A program made the translations under genes and the position numbers. Of a stretch of 64,000 nucleotides of DNA, positions 24,945 to 33,172 are shown piece by piece. The notes below the pieces were generated by a model, which made no database searches, was not told the DNA's origin, and saw nothing but the letters and a program-made list of their open reading frames with translations. Source of the DNA: Myxococcales bacterium (lineage in GTDB: Bacteria > Myxococcota_A > Polyangia > Polyangiales > Polyangiaceae). Numbering within the stretch: the stretch's first letter is position 1; the number at the start of each line of letters is the position of its first letter. The stretch is from assembly GCA_016703425.1 (NCBI GenBank), contig JADJCA010000002.1, positions 806,001 to 870,000 of the forward strand. Reading direction: 5' to 3'.

Positions 24945-26114
24945 TCAGAGGCCCATGAGCTTCGCGACGTAGTAGCGCATCGTCTCGGTGGTGCCGCCGC
25001 CGATGCGCAAGAGCCGCTGGTCTCGCCACGCGCGAGCGATGGGGTACTCCTCGATGTAGCCCGCGCCGCCGTGGAACTGGAGGCACTGATCGGTGATCTC
25101 GCTGATCAGCTCCCCCACGAAGATCTTCGCCATGCTGATGAGCTTCACGGTCTCGAAGCTCAGCTCGATCTTCTTTTCGTAGCGCTCCTCGTTGTAGGCC
25201 TCGGTGGCGCGGTACGACAGCGCCCGGGCGGCCTCGAGGCGCGTCTGGAGGTCAACGAACTTGTGCTGCCAGTATTCGCGCTTGATGAGCGGCTTGCCGA
25301 AGGCCATGCGATCGCGGCCGTAGGCGATGGCTTCGTTCATGACGAGCTGCCCGCCGGCAACGGCGCTGGTGCAGGCGATGAGGCGCTCCGATTGGAAGTT
25401 CTGCATCAGGTACATGAAGCCCCGGTTCTCTTCGCCGAGGCGGTAGCGCGCCGGGATTCGGAGGTCTTCGAGGGCCAGCTCCGCCGTGTCGCTCGAGAGA
25501 TTTCCGATCTTCTTGAGCTTCTTCGCCACGCTGAAGCCCTTGGTGGCCGTGGGCACCAAGAAAAACGTGCACCCATGGGCGCCGTGCTCCGGGTTGGTCT
25601 TTGCCAGCAGCGTGACGAAGTCGGCGCGGGTGCCGTTGGTGATGTACGTCTTGCTGCCGTTTAGGACGTAGTCGTCGCCGTCGCGCTTCGCGACGGTCTG
25701 GATGCCGGCGACGTCGCTGCCGGCGTTGGGCTCGCTGACGCCGAGGGCCGCGATGGAGTCGCCGCGCAAGGCGGGCTTCAAGAACTCTTCGATCTGCTCC
25801 TTGGTGCCGAGGTCGGCGATGACGGGCGTGGCCATGTCGCTCTGCACGAGCAGCGCCATCGTGACGCCGGCGAGGCGTCCGCGCGGCAGCTCTTCGCTCT
25901 TGGCCACGCTGAACCAATAGTCGCCGCCGGAGCCGCCCATCTCTTCCGGGTAGTGGGCGCCAAAGATGCCGAGATCGCCGGCGCGACGGAACAGCTCGCG
26001 CGGGAAGATGCCCTTTTCCTCCCAGTCGTCCCCGAAGGGCAAAATCTCCTTCACCGCGAACTGGCGGACGGTCTCGCGAAACTGTTCGTGCTCGGGGCGG
26101 AAGTGACTGGGCAT
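24945..26114 (-). CDS. Acyl-CoA dehydrogenase
   Basis: 389 aa, normal for the family. Order: helical N-domain ('FRPEHEQFRETVRQFAVKEI'), FAD/substrate beta domain ('ALGVSEPNAGSDVAGIQT', 'LNGSKTYITNG') and C-terminal helical domain ending in 'FHGGAGYIEEYPIARAWRD', with the catalytic Glu in the usual place. It oxidises acyl-CoA to enoyl-CoA and passes electrons to ETF. Chain-length specificity cannot be read. No other beta-oxidation gene is adjacent. A perfect 16-bp palindrome 60 bp upstream suggests control by a TetR- or FadR-like regulator encoded elsewhere. Confidence 0.92.
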   Translation of the reverse strand: MPSHFRPEHEQFRETVRQFAVKEILPFGDDWEEKGIFPRELFRRAGDLGIFGAHYPEEMGGSGGDYWFSVAKSEELPRGRLAGVTMALLVQSDMATPVIADLGTKEQIEEFLKPALRGDSIAALGVSEPNAGSDVAGIQTVAKRDGDDYVLNGSKTYITNGTRADFVTLLAKTNPEHGAHGCTFFLVPTATKGFSVAKKLKKIGNLSSDTAELALEDLRIPARYRLGEENRGFMYLMQNFQSERLIACTSAVAGGQLVMNEAIAYGRDRMAFGKPLIKREYWQHKFVDLQTRLEAARALSYRATEAYNEERYEKKIELSFETVKLISMAKIFVGELISEITDQCLQFHGGAGYIEEYPIARAWRDQRLLRIGGGTTETMRYYVAKLMGL

Positions 26115-26174
26115 GAGCCGGCTCCTTGTCGTGGCGTGAGACCCCGCGGCGCCGAGCGACGCGGTGCCGGAGAT

Positions 26175-26190
26175 GTTTCGTGCACGAAAC
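26175..26190. promoter_or_regulatory. Perfect 16-bp palindrome upstream of the acyl-CoA dehydrogenase
   Basis: GTTTCGTGCACGAAAC is a perfect palindrome with its nearest edge 61 bp before the start codon at 26114, a typical position for an operator overlapping a promoter. Fatty-acid degradation genes in proteobacteria are often controlled by TetR-family repressors binding such sites (inference). Confidence 0.55.
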
Positions 26191-26224
26191 GTTAGCGGAA
26201 AAGAGCGCGCGGAGGGAGCAGAGT

Positions 26225-26400
26225 CTCGCGGGTGCACCGGAGTGAGCGTCTTGTTGGGCGCGATCGGTAGGAGGACGGGCAGCAGGGTCGCGTTGTTCAC
26301 GGCGAGCGCGAGCTGGTGGCGCCCGATGAACAGCAGGTTCGAGGTCCAGTCGCCCATCCTCGTGTTGGACTCGGTGGCTCACGCTCGAAAGCAGCATGGG
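26225..26400 (-). pseudogene. Possible remnant of a small 'GDW..NLL' family protein
   Basis: One minus-strand frame reads 'MGDWTSNLLFIGRHQLALAV' and continues 'NNATLLPVLLPIAP'. This resembles the core of DUF6933-like small proteins, where a GDWYANLL-type motif is followed by a strand pair. A stop lies just upstream in this frame; the neighbouring frame continues the likely N-terminal part ('FEREPPSPTR'). The end is missing. I see nothing else in 26115-26592 except the palindrome at 26175. Confidence 0.3.
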
Positions 26401-26592
26401 CACCGATGCGGCCGCGGAGTGTCGTGGTGCAACGAAGGAGGAACAGCGCTCGTTGCCCTAGGCGGTTGGGTCGGCGACGCCGAACAACTCGCGCAGCTTC
26501 GCAACGGAGCGAACAAGCCCCCTAGCTTCGCAAAGTGTCGAGTAACTCCGCAACGCTCCTCGGCGGGCTCTTGAGGGCACCGGCCTGCTCGC

Positions 26593-27036
26593 TTACGACC
26601 TGCGTAACGACGCCAGGCGCGGGTCGATGGTGTGCAAGACGAAGTCATCGGGATGCTGCGCCTCGACGTTGTATGGCGCGAGCGTGTCATCGGGAAAGTC
26701 CTTCAGGTTGAAGGTGACGATGGCCTGGGCACCGACACGGACAGCCGCTGCCAGAACGTGTCGGTCATCGGGATCGGGGAGCGAGATCCCTTCGATGAGC
26801 GCCTCGACCCCAGTAACGATGCAGTCGGGGGCCGCTTGCGCCATCAGCGCACGCGTTCGCTGGAGCGCCTCTGGCTTCAGCTCCGGTCGCTGCTCCAGGA
26901 TGCTTCGAAAGCATTCGTCCAGGATGGCGCCAGACCAACGCGCTCGCACGATGCCCGTGTTGGCGAGGCGAACGAGGAGGTCACGCAACGGCGCGGGATA
27001 CAGCACGCAAGCGTCGTAGAGAACGACGAACGCCAT
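26593..27036 (-). CDS. PIN-domain protein, probable VapC-like toxin
   Basis: 147 aa. PIN nuclease acidic residues are visible in 'VVLYDACVLYPAPLRDLL' (Asp8), 'GAILDECFRSIL' (Glu) and 'LPDPDDRHVLAAAVRVGAQ' (Asp cluster), ending with 'IVTFNLKDFP'. PIN toxins cleave RNA, usually tRNA or rRNA. It starts 7 bp after the stop of a DNA-binding partner, so the two form a toxin-antitoxin-like operon. The partner has an excisionase-type HTH rather than the commoner AbrB or RHH fold. Confidence 0.82.
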   Translation of the reverse strand: MAFVVLYDACVLYPAPLRDLLVRLANTGIVRARWSGAILDECFRSILEQRPELKPEALQRTRALMAQAAPDCIVTGVEALIEGISLPDPDDRHVLAAAVRVGAQAIVTFNLKDFPDDTLAPYNVEAQHPDDFVLHTIDPRLASLRRS

Positions 27037-27043
27037 CGTTCGC

Positions 27044-27502
27044 TTAGTATCCCAATCCGTGCTTCTCGGCCTCGGCGGTTAGTTCATCGAGGACGGCCTT
27101 GCGCTGCACATCGTCCTTCTGCTTGAAGGCCAAGATGTCGGCCACCAAGACCCTGCGGTGCGTGCCCACAAGGCGAAACGGGATCTTGCCCTCGGCAAGC
27201 AAGCTCACGAGGTGAGGTCTCGAAACGTTTAGGAGGTCAGCAGCCTGCTGCGAGGTCAGCTCGGCGTGAACAGGAACGATCGTCACGGCGTTCCCATTCG
27301 CCATCTGGCCGAGGACCTCCAGGAAAAGCTCGAAGGCTTCTCGTGGAACCGTGACGGATACGGGAGATCCTTCACCGCCCGGTCGAACCTGCACCGTGCG
27401 AGAGGTCGTCCTCCTTCGAGGAAGTTCGGAGAGCGCCCGCAGTGCTACCCGCGCTTCCTCGCAAGCCTTCGGGGACGGGAATTTCACGGAGCCAGGCTGC
27501 AT
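27044..27502 (-). CDS. HTH (MerR/excisionase-type) DNA-binding protein, probable antitoxin
   Basis: 152 aa from ATG 27502. The C-terminal half has a helix-turn-helix of the excisionase family: 'ELTSQQAADLLNVSRPHLVSLLAEGK', then the wing 'FRLVGTHRRVLVADILAF'. The N-terminal half ('VSVTVPREAFELFLEVLGQM') is helical and may bind the toxin. It lies directly upstream of the PIN gene (7-bp gap), the usual antitoxin-first order, and is probably autoregulatory. No integrase or phage genes are near, so an excisionase role is unlikely. Confidence 0.8.
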   Translation of the reverse strand: MQPGSVKFPSPKACEEARVALRALSELPRRRTTSRTVQVRPGGEGSPVSVTVPREAFELFLEVLGQMANGNAVTIVPVHAELTSQQAADLLNVSRPHLVSLLAEGKIPFRLVGTHRRVLVADILAFKQKDDVQRKAVLDELTAEAEKHGLGY

Positions 27503-28042
27503 CGAAAAGAAGGCAGCGCACGGTCGAAACAAGCGCAACAACCGAAACAAACGAAAGCGCGGGCTGGAGGAACACCATGGCTGCTGTTCCCTATGTTCTC
27601 GCGCTTCGGCTCTTGCTCTCACACCCTCGACGCCGCCGCTGCTGTCGAGCGAAGCGACGATAAGATGACGGGTGCCGCCGAGTACAACGTCGCCGTGCCC
27701 GTGCAGCCTTGCGGCGCGAGCAGGGCCTTCAGCATCTCGATCACCTGCTGCTTCTCGTTCGTTCGCTGTGGCATCGACGCTTGCGCTGACGTGGAAGTAC
27801 CGCATGGCGCGAGCCCGTAGCACCTGACGTTGCACACCTGAGGTGGAAGTAGAAGCCGGCGCTCGAGTTCCTGAACTCGGGGCGGCAGCTCGGACTTGCT
27901 CGACGGATGGAGAGCTAGCCCGGGCCGTCCGCGGCTCGTGAGCGCGTTTTGGAGAGTGTCCCGTGCGCAGTGTCTCGCGCACGGGGCGGCGTTTGCAGGA
28001 CCGCGTCGTGACGGACGACGGCCTTCGCGTTATCCTCCCCGC
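27503..28042. other. Intergenic, promoter region of the HTH/PIN pair and of the sensor kinase
   Basis: No convincing gene. A 72-aa minus-strand ORF (27619-27837) has a plausible stretch 'NEKQQVIEMLKALLAPQG', but no family match that I recognise, and its neighbouring frame also reads partly protein-like ('VVLGGTRHLIVASLDS'). This may be a decayed small gene. Otherwise I see only spacer DNA. Confidence 0.3.
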
Positions 28043-30949
28043 GTGCATCGCGCTGCGGTCGTGGAGCTCGCGGAATCCCTGGAGCTCACCCCGAAGCTCG
28101 TGGAGGGACGGCTCGCCGCGCTTGGTCTCGACGACGACGCCCGCGCTCGACTGCGGGCCATCGCGCCGTTGGTGCTCGCCAACGCGTCGCGCTTCCTCGA
28201 CTCGTTCTACGCGCGCCTGCTCGACCACGCTGCGACGCGCGGCTACTTCCGCACGCCAGAGGAGGTCGCTCGCCTCAAGACTCACCAGCTCGCTTACATC
28301 GAGGAGCTCTTCACCGCCGAGTACGACTGGGAGCACGCGCTACGCTGCCTCCACATCGGGCTCGCCCACCACCGCGGCCGCCTGACGCCGCAGTGGTTCG
28401 TCGCGAGCTTCGGGCACTTCGTGCTCGATCACGTCCCGCTCGTCTTCGCCGCCTCCGGCAGCGTTGAGGAGGCGGTCGAGACGGTCACGGCGATCGTGAA
28501 GTCGGTGCTCTTCGACGCGTCCCTCACCCTCGAGGGCTACGCGATGAGCGCCGTGAACGCGTCTCGCTCCTCTCTGGACCTGCCCGCCGAGGACGGCTCG
28601 CACAAGCCTGCGGCCGCCGTGGCGAGGGTGGGTGCGGAAGCGCGGGCGCCTGCCGTGACGCGGAGCCGCGTGGCCCTCGACGACGCTTCGGAGCGGAGTT
28701 TGTTTCTCGGAATCAACGCCGAGGTCCGCGCCGCGCTCCACGCGCTCGCGCCCGCCGTCGAGACGGCCATCCCCGAGGTCCTCAACGAGTTCTACGAGCT
28801 GTTCTCCGGGTGGGGCGAGACGAGAGACCTCGTGCCCGCGAACGTGGCGGAGCGCCTCAAGCGAGAGGTCGCGTCGTACTGGAGCGAGCTCGTGCGTAGC
28901 GAGTTCGACCGCCCCTACGCAGCGTCGCGGACGCTCGTCGGGATCGTGCACGAGCGCGTCGGTCTCCCTTCGCCGCTCTACCTCGTCGGCCTCGCGCGTC
29001 AGGTCTCGAGCCTCCTCCGTCGGGCCGCGACGAAGCAGGCGGACGTGGATGCGCTGCTCCGGGCCGTGTTCTTCGATGTGTCCTTCGTCCTCCAGGCCTA
29101 TCTCGACGCGCGCGCCGCGGCGGTGCTCCGGAGCGAGGGCTTCGCCGTCGAGCTGCTCTCGGGCCTCTCGTCGGGCGTCGCCGTCGTCGACGCCAAGCTC
29201 CGCATCTCTGTGGTGAACCCCGCGCTGCTCACGATGTTCGGGCTCGACGCCCGGCTCGCGCGTCACGTGCACCTCCGCCAGGCGGTGCCCTTCCCGGAGG
29301 CAGCGTCCCTCGCGCGGCGCGCCTGGGACGAGCCGCTCGCCGCGCGCGTGTCGTGTGTGGCCAACCACGAGGGCCGCGTCTTCCGGATGACGGCGCTCCG
29401 CCTCGAGGGCACCGCGGAGAGCGTCGCGCTCGTCCTCGACGACATCACGGAGCTCGTCCACGCGCAGCGCGACGTCGACGCGGACGACCGTACGTACGCC
29501 GACGTGCTCGACGCCGTGCAGTCGTTCGTGTGGGAGCTCGACGAGGCGACCGAGGCCCTGACGACGGTCTCGCGCTCGGTCGTGAACGTCGCGGGGGTCC
29601 GCGACGTGGCGCTGCTCGGACGCCGCGGCGCGTTCCTCGAGCTCCTGCCGGAGCGCGAGCGCGCGGCCATCAAGAGCATTTGGCGCGCCGCGAAGGTGGG
29701 GCAACGCGCCGAGGTCGCGCACCGGCTCCAGCGTCCGAGCGGCGAGACCGTTTGGGTCCGCAGCACCTTCGCGCGCGGCACGACCTCCGAAGGACACGCG
29801 GTCGTCCGCGGGACCTCCGTGGACGTCACCGCCCTCCGCCGCGCCGAGCAACACCGCCTCGACGCCATCGGCAAGCTCGCCGGCGGGATTGCCCACGAGT
29901 ACAACAACCAGCTCACGGTGGTGCTCTCGAGCCTCTCGCTGCTCGACGCGCCCGGCGGCGCCGCCGACCTCTCGCTCATCGAGGAGGCGCGCACCGCGAC
30001 CGAGCGGTGCGCCGCGCTGACCAAGCGCCTGCTCTCCGTCGCCCAGCGACAGATGCTGCGGCCCAGGTCCCTCGTCCTGAACGACATGCTCGGGCGCGCG
30101 AAGCCTTCGCTCGCGAGGCAGGTGGGCGACCGCGTCGAGCTGGAGATGCACCTGGATCCGGATCTCTGGCCCTGCAACGTCGACGCCGAGGAGCTCGAGG
30201 TCGCGCTTTCAAACGTGCTCTCGAACGCGAGCGATTCGATGCCCGCGGGCGGCCGCGTCACCGTCGCGACCCGAAACCTGCGAGCCGACGAGGCGCTCGA
30301 GGGCGTCGCGCTCGGACACGACGACTTCGTCGAGATCGCGATCGAAGACGCGGGCCGCGGAATGGACGAGACGGTCCGGCGTCGCGCCTTCGAGCCCTTC
30401 TTCTCGACGGACCCGGGGAAGTCCGGTCTCGGGCTCGCGCTGGTGCACGGCTTCGTCGCGCAGAGCGGAGGCCACGTTCTTCTCGCCTCGGAGCGCGGGA
30501 AGGGAACCACGGTGCGCATGCTCTTTCCCCGCGCGAGTGCGCCGACGACCGGCGGACCGCGAGCCGAGGGTCGCCCCGTCGTCGTCGCCGTCGACGATCA
30601 GCCCGCCGTGCGCCGCGTCCTCAAGCGACTCTTCGAGGCGATGGGCTACGCCGTCGTCACCGCCGGGTCGTCGGAGGAGACGCTCGCGCTCCTCTCGCAG
30701 GTGCGTCCCGACGTGCTCGTAACCGACGTCGTTCTCGCCGCCGGAGACAGCGGGAGCACGCTCGCTCGCCTCGCGCGCGAGCGCGACCCGTCGCTGCCGA
30801 TCGTGTTTATCAGCGGCTACCCTCGAGAGGAGCTCGACCTCGGCGCGCTAGGTGACGGAACATGGTTCGTCGCGAAGCCGTTCGCGAAGGACTCGCTCGA
30901 GTCCGCGCTCCGGCAGGCGCTCGGCTCGCGCCCCCGCGCCACGGCATAG
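28043..30949 (+). CDS. Hybrid sensor histidine kinase with two protoglobin domains
   Basis: 968 aa from a GTG start. Two globin-coupled-sensor domains occur in tandem: one at about 1-170 with candidate proximal His109 ('IGLAHHRGRLTPQWF') and one at about 215-360 with candidate proximal His303 ('VGIVHERVGLPSPLY'). PAS-like regions follow at about 368-480 and 485-600, then HisKA ('AIGKLAGGIAHEYNNQ', His618), HATPase ('NVLSNASDSM', 'DAGRGMDE', 'GKSGLGLALVHGF') and a C-terminal receiver (from about 846, phospho-acceptor Asp895, 'KPF' Lys). No TM helices, so it is a cytosolic oxygen/NO-type heme sensor with internal receiver. No partner response regulator is adjacent. Confidence 0.85.
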   Translation: MHRAAVVELAESLELTPKLVEGRLAALGLDDDARARLRAIAPLVLANASRFLDSFYARLLDHAATRGYFRTPEEVARLKTHQLAYIEELFTAEYDWEHALRCLHIGLAHHRGRLTPQWFVASFGHFVLDHVPLVFAASGSVEEAVETVTAIVKSVLFDASLTLEGYAMSAVNASRSSLDLPAEDGSHKPAAAVARVGAEARAPAVTRSRVALDDASERSLFLGINAEVRAALHALAPAVETAIPEVLNEFYELFSGWGETRDLVPANVAERLKREVASYWSELVRSEFDRPYAASRTLVGIVHERVGLPSPLYLVGLARQVSSLLRRAATKQADVDALLRAVFFDVSFVLQAYLDARAAAVLRSEGFAVELLSGLSSGVAVVDAKLRISVVNPALLTMFGLDARLARHVHLRQAVPFPEAASLARRAWDEPLAARVSCVANHEGRVFRMTALRLEGTAESVALVLDDITELVHAQRDVDADDRTYADVLDAVQSFVWELDEATEALTTVSRSVVNVAGVRDVALLGRRGAFLELLPERERAAIKSIWRAAKVGQRAEVAHRLQRPSGETVWVRSTFARGTTSEGHAVVRGTSVDVTALRRAEQHRLDAIGKLAGGIAHEYNNQLTVVLSSLSLLDAPGGAADLSLIEEARTATERCAALTKRLLSVAQRQMLRPRSLVLNDMLGRAKPSLARQVGDRVELEMHLDPDLWPCNVDAEELEVALSNVLSNASDSMPAGGRVTVATRNLRADEALEGVALGHDDFVEIAIEDAGRGMDETVRRRAFEPFFSTDPGKSGLGLALVHGFVAQSGGHVLLASERGKGTTVRMLFPRASAPTTGGPRAEGRPVVVAVDDQPAVRRVLKRLFEAMGYAVVTAGSSEETLALLSQVRPDVLVTDVVLAAGDSGSTLARLARERDPSLPIVFISGYPREELDLGALGDGTWFVAKPFAKDSLESALRQALGSRPRATA

Positions 30950-31042
30950 GATCCGAGAGCGATCGCCGGGCTTGAACAGAGCGAGCTACGCGCAAACTTG
31001 GCGGAGTTGAGATCGAGCATCGACTCGGCATAGCCTCGGGCT

Positions 31043-31561
31043 ATGGGTCAGAGCGCCGAGGTCAACGCGTGGTTCAAGCGCTACGAGAATCCGATGAAGC
31101 CGGTGGTCGAGCGGCTCCGCGCCATCGTCCTTGGTGCCGACCGACGCATCGAGGAGTGCATCAAGTGGCAGGCGCCGACGTTCACGTACCGCGGGAACAT
31201 CGCGAGCTTCTTTCCCAAGAGCCGGCAGCACGCGAGCCTCATGTTCCACATGGGAGCGCGCATTCCGGGCGATCATCCGCGCCTCGAGGGGACCGGTGAC
31301 ACCAGTCGCGTCCTGAAGATCGGCAGCGTCACGGACGCGAACGCGGCGAAACGAGACCTCGAACGTCTCGTGCGCGCGTGGTGCGACTGGCGCGACTCGG
31401 TGGAGCGAGAGCCGCAGGCCAAGCGACAGAAGCCGGCGGCCAAGTCGCGGGCGAAGAACGCTGCCAAAACGGCGGTCCCTAGGAAGAAGGCCACAGCCGC
31501 GCCGCTTAGCAAAAAGGCCAAGGGCAGCGCGCGCAGGCCAACAGGTCGGCGCGCCGGTTAA
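31043..31561 (+). CDS. DUF1801-family protein with Lys/Ala-rich tail
   Basis: 172 aa. The first 115 or so residues match DUF1801 (YdhG-like): 'EECIKWQAPTFTYRGNIASF' and 'SLMFHMGARIPGDHP'. The last 55 residues form a basic tail (PAAKSRAKNAAKT, RKKATAAPLSKKAK) similar to histone-H1-like tails elsewhere in the window. DUF1801 proteins are small and mostly uncharacterised, some being iron- or phosphate-related. The gene follows the globin kinase by 93 bp on the same strand but need not be co-transcribed. Confidence 0.75.
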   Translation: MGQSAEVNAWFKRYENPMKPVVERLRAIVLGADRRIEECIKWQAPTFTYRGNIASFFPKSRQHASLMFHMGARIPGDHPRLEGTGDTSRVLKIGSVTDANAAKRDLERLVRAWCDWRDSVEREPQAKRQKPAAKSRAKNAAKTAVPRKKATAAPLSKKAKGSARRPTGRRAG

Positions 31562-31619
31562 CCGACCCAGCGCCAAGCAGCGCGAGCCACAGGGTCGCGC
31601 GCCACGCCCGAGGCTCTCG

Positions 31620-32231
31620 CTAAGGCGACCTCCGAGCGAGCTCCGCCTCGAGCTCCGCGATACGTCGGTCGCGCGACTGAAGTGCCGCGGCCACGTCCTC
31701 GGCTTCGAGCCTCTGGGGGATGTGCTGGGGGCAGTTCGCGTCCCACGCCGAGACCTCGATGACGAATGCGCGCTCGACAACGGCGTCGTAGGCCGGCGAC
31801 GAGAGCTTCGTCAGCAACGCGGCATCGCCTTCGACGACCCGGGCCTCTCCCCAGATCTTCACGCGGCTCTGGTGCGCGTAGTCGATCAGAAAGAGGTGCG
31901 CCTTCGGGTTGTCGACGAGGTTGCCCATCGAGATGTACTGGCGGTTCCCTCGATAGTCGGCGAAGGCGAGGGTGTGGGGGCCAAGGACGCGCAGGAAGCC
32001 GGGCGGACCGCCGCGATGCTGAATGTAGGGTTGACCGTCGGCGTTGACCGTCGCCAGAAAGAAGCTCCTCTGTTCGGCGATGAACGCCGCGAGCTCGTCG
32101 TCGATCTCCGTCGCCCAGCCCCTCCCCTGCTCCATGCGGGCATAGGCGCTGCGTGACCCGAGGCGCTTCTGGATCGCCTTGACGGCCGGGGTAAACGCGA
32201 TGTCGCTGGGCGGCTGTTTGGCGGCGGGCAT
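31620..32231 (-). CDS. Pyridoxamine 5'-phosphate oxidase-family (FMN-binding split barrel) protein
   Basis: 203 aa. The split-barrel core is seen in 'FIAEQRSFFLATVNADGQPY', 'IQHRGGPPGFLRVLG' and 'GNLVDNPKAHLFLIDY'. Residues about 180-200 form a short coiled segment ('SRDRRIAELEAELARRS'). Relatives bind FMN, F420 or heme and reduce small molecules; the PdxH catalytic set is not evident. It lies 84 bp downstream of the AhpD-YHS gene on the same strand and is probably co-transcribed with it under the divergent LysR regulator. Confidence 0.85.
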   Translation of the reverse strand: MPAAKQPPSDIAFTPAVKAIQKRLGSRSAYARMEQGRGWATEIDDELAAFIAEQRSFFLATVNADGQPYIQHRGGPPGFLRVLGPHTLAFADYRGNRQYISMGNLVDNPKAHLFLIDYAHQSRVKIWGEARVVEGDAALLTKLSSPAYDAVVERAFVIEVSAWDANCPQHIPQRLEAEDVAAALQSRDRRIAELEAELARRSP

Positions 32232-32315
32232 GGTGTCCTCCGGTAGAGACGAGCGCTGGTGACCGAGCGACCCAGGAAGCGGTCGCTCGGTCTCAGCAAG
32301 GTGCAGCAGGGCGGC

Positions 32316-33047
32316 TCACTTCTTCAGCCGCGGCCAATGCGCGTCGGCCTTGTCGCGGAAGCTCACCGGGTCGGCGTCGAACATCGCTTTGGCCTCGGGG
32401 CTCGAGAAGCGGAACGTTCGCCCACCGTGCACCGTCCGCGACGTCGCGTCGGAGGGCACGCGCTCTCCCATCGAGACCGCCACGGCGCAGAGGTCGCCGT
32501 ACTCGGCCCGCGGGGTGATGGCCGGGAAGTCGACCGCTGTCCCGAGCGCCGAGTTGACGTAGTTGGTCAGCGTGTTGAGCGCGACGTGCGCGAGAATCTC
32601 GACGATCTGGCCGTCGTCGTAGCCTGCGGCCTTGACGAGCTCGACGTCGGCCGCGGCGACGTGGCCACGGGCGCGGACGACCTTGGTCGCGAACTGAAGC
32701 GCGGCTTCGGCCTTCGCATCGCCCGACTTTCCGGCGCGGTTGGCGTCGATTTCCGCGTCGTCGAGGTGCGCGACGTTCTTGGCCAAGTAGGAGTGCGCCG
32801 AGAGGCAATACGCGCAGCCGTTGGTCTCGGCGACCGCGACCGCGATCCGCTGACGGGTGCGCCCATCGAGCCGCCCCTTGCCGAGGGCAGCGCTCAGCCC
32901 GAGGTAGCCGTCGAGCGCGGCGGGACTGTTGCCGATGAGCCGAAACATGTTGGGGACGCTGCCAAGCTGCTTCTTCACGGCCTCGAGCAACGGCTGAGAG
33001 GCGGCGGGCGACGTTTCGATGGAGGCAGGCGTCGGGATGCGGGACAT
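32316..33047 (-). CDS. AhpD-like carboxymuconolactone decarboxylase-family protein with C-terminal YHS-like domain
   Basis: 243 aa, longer than usual. Residues about 15-185 are an AhpD-like peroxidase-related helical domain with the redox motif 'CAYCLSAHSYL' (CxxCxxxH). The C-terminal 55 residues ('MGERVPSDATSRTVHGGRTF', 'RFSSPEAKAMFDADPVSF') look like a YHS domain, a small module often linked to metals. The fusion suggests a redox protein with metal or thiol sensing. AGGAG lies before the ATG. The divergent LysR gene and a palindrome at 33100-33112 suggest peroxide- or stress-responsive control (inference). Confidence 0.82.
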   Translation of the reverse strand: MSRIPTPASIETSPAASQPLLEAVKKQLGSVPNMFRLIGNSPAALDGYLGLSAALGKGRLDGRTRQRIAVAVAETNGCAYCLSAHSYLAKNVAHLDDAEIDANRAGKSGDAKAEAALQFATKVVRARGHVAAADVELVKAAGYDDGQIVEILAHVALNTLTNYVNSALGTAVDFPAITPRAEYGDLCAVAVSMGERVPSDATSRTVHGGRTFRFSSPEAKAMFDADPVSFRDKADAHWPRLKK

Positions 33048-33099
33048 GGCGGTTCTCCTTGGCGGTCGAAAGCGGGGGTTCATCTCCGCTGCCCCACGA

Positions 33100-33112
33100 A
33101 GATGAGTCATCT
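33100..33112. promoter_or_regulatory. Palindrome between the divergent AhpD-like and LysR genes
   Basis: AGATGAGTCATCT is a perfect 6-1-6 palindrome in the 125-bp divergent gap, about 53 bp from one start and 60 bp from the other, the classic site for a LysR operator. A second short palindrome, ATGCGCGCAT, is at 33127-33136. Confidence 0.5.
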
Positions 33113-33172
33113 CGGCTTCGTCAACAATGCGCGCATCTGTCATTACACTCGTGCTACTTCTGCAATAATTCG

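Noticed and set aside
24543..25664. 373-aa plus-strand ORF antisense to acyl-CoA dehydrogenase
   Set aside because: Shadow of a strongly conserved gene on the other strand.
26164..26574. 136-aa plus-strand ORF upstream of the acyl-CoA dehydrogenase
   Set aside because: Composition is not protein-like, no ribosome-binding site, and the palindrome and decayed minus-strand fragment lie inside it.
27044..27502. Phage excisionase
   Set aside because: No integrase or phage genes nearby; coupling to a PIN gene fits toxin-antitoxin better.
28340..30151. Long minus-strand ORF (603 aa) opposite the globin kinase
   Set aside because: Antisense of a protein with clear domains; no ribosome-binding site or family features. 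High GC makes long antisense ORFs common.
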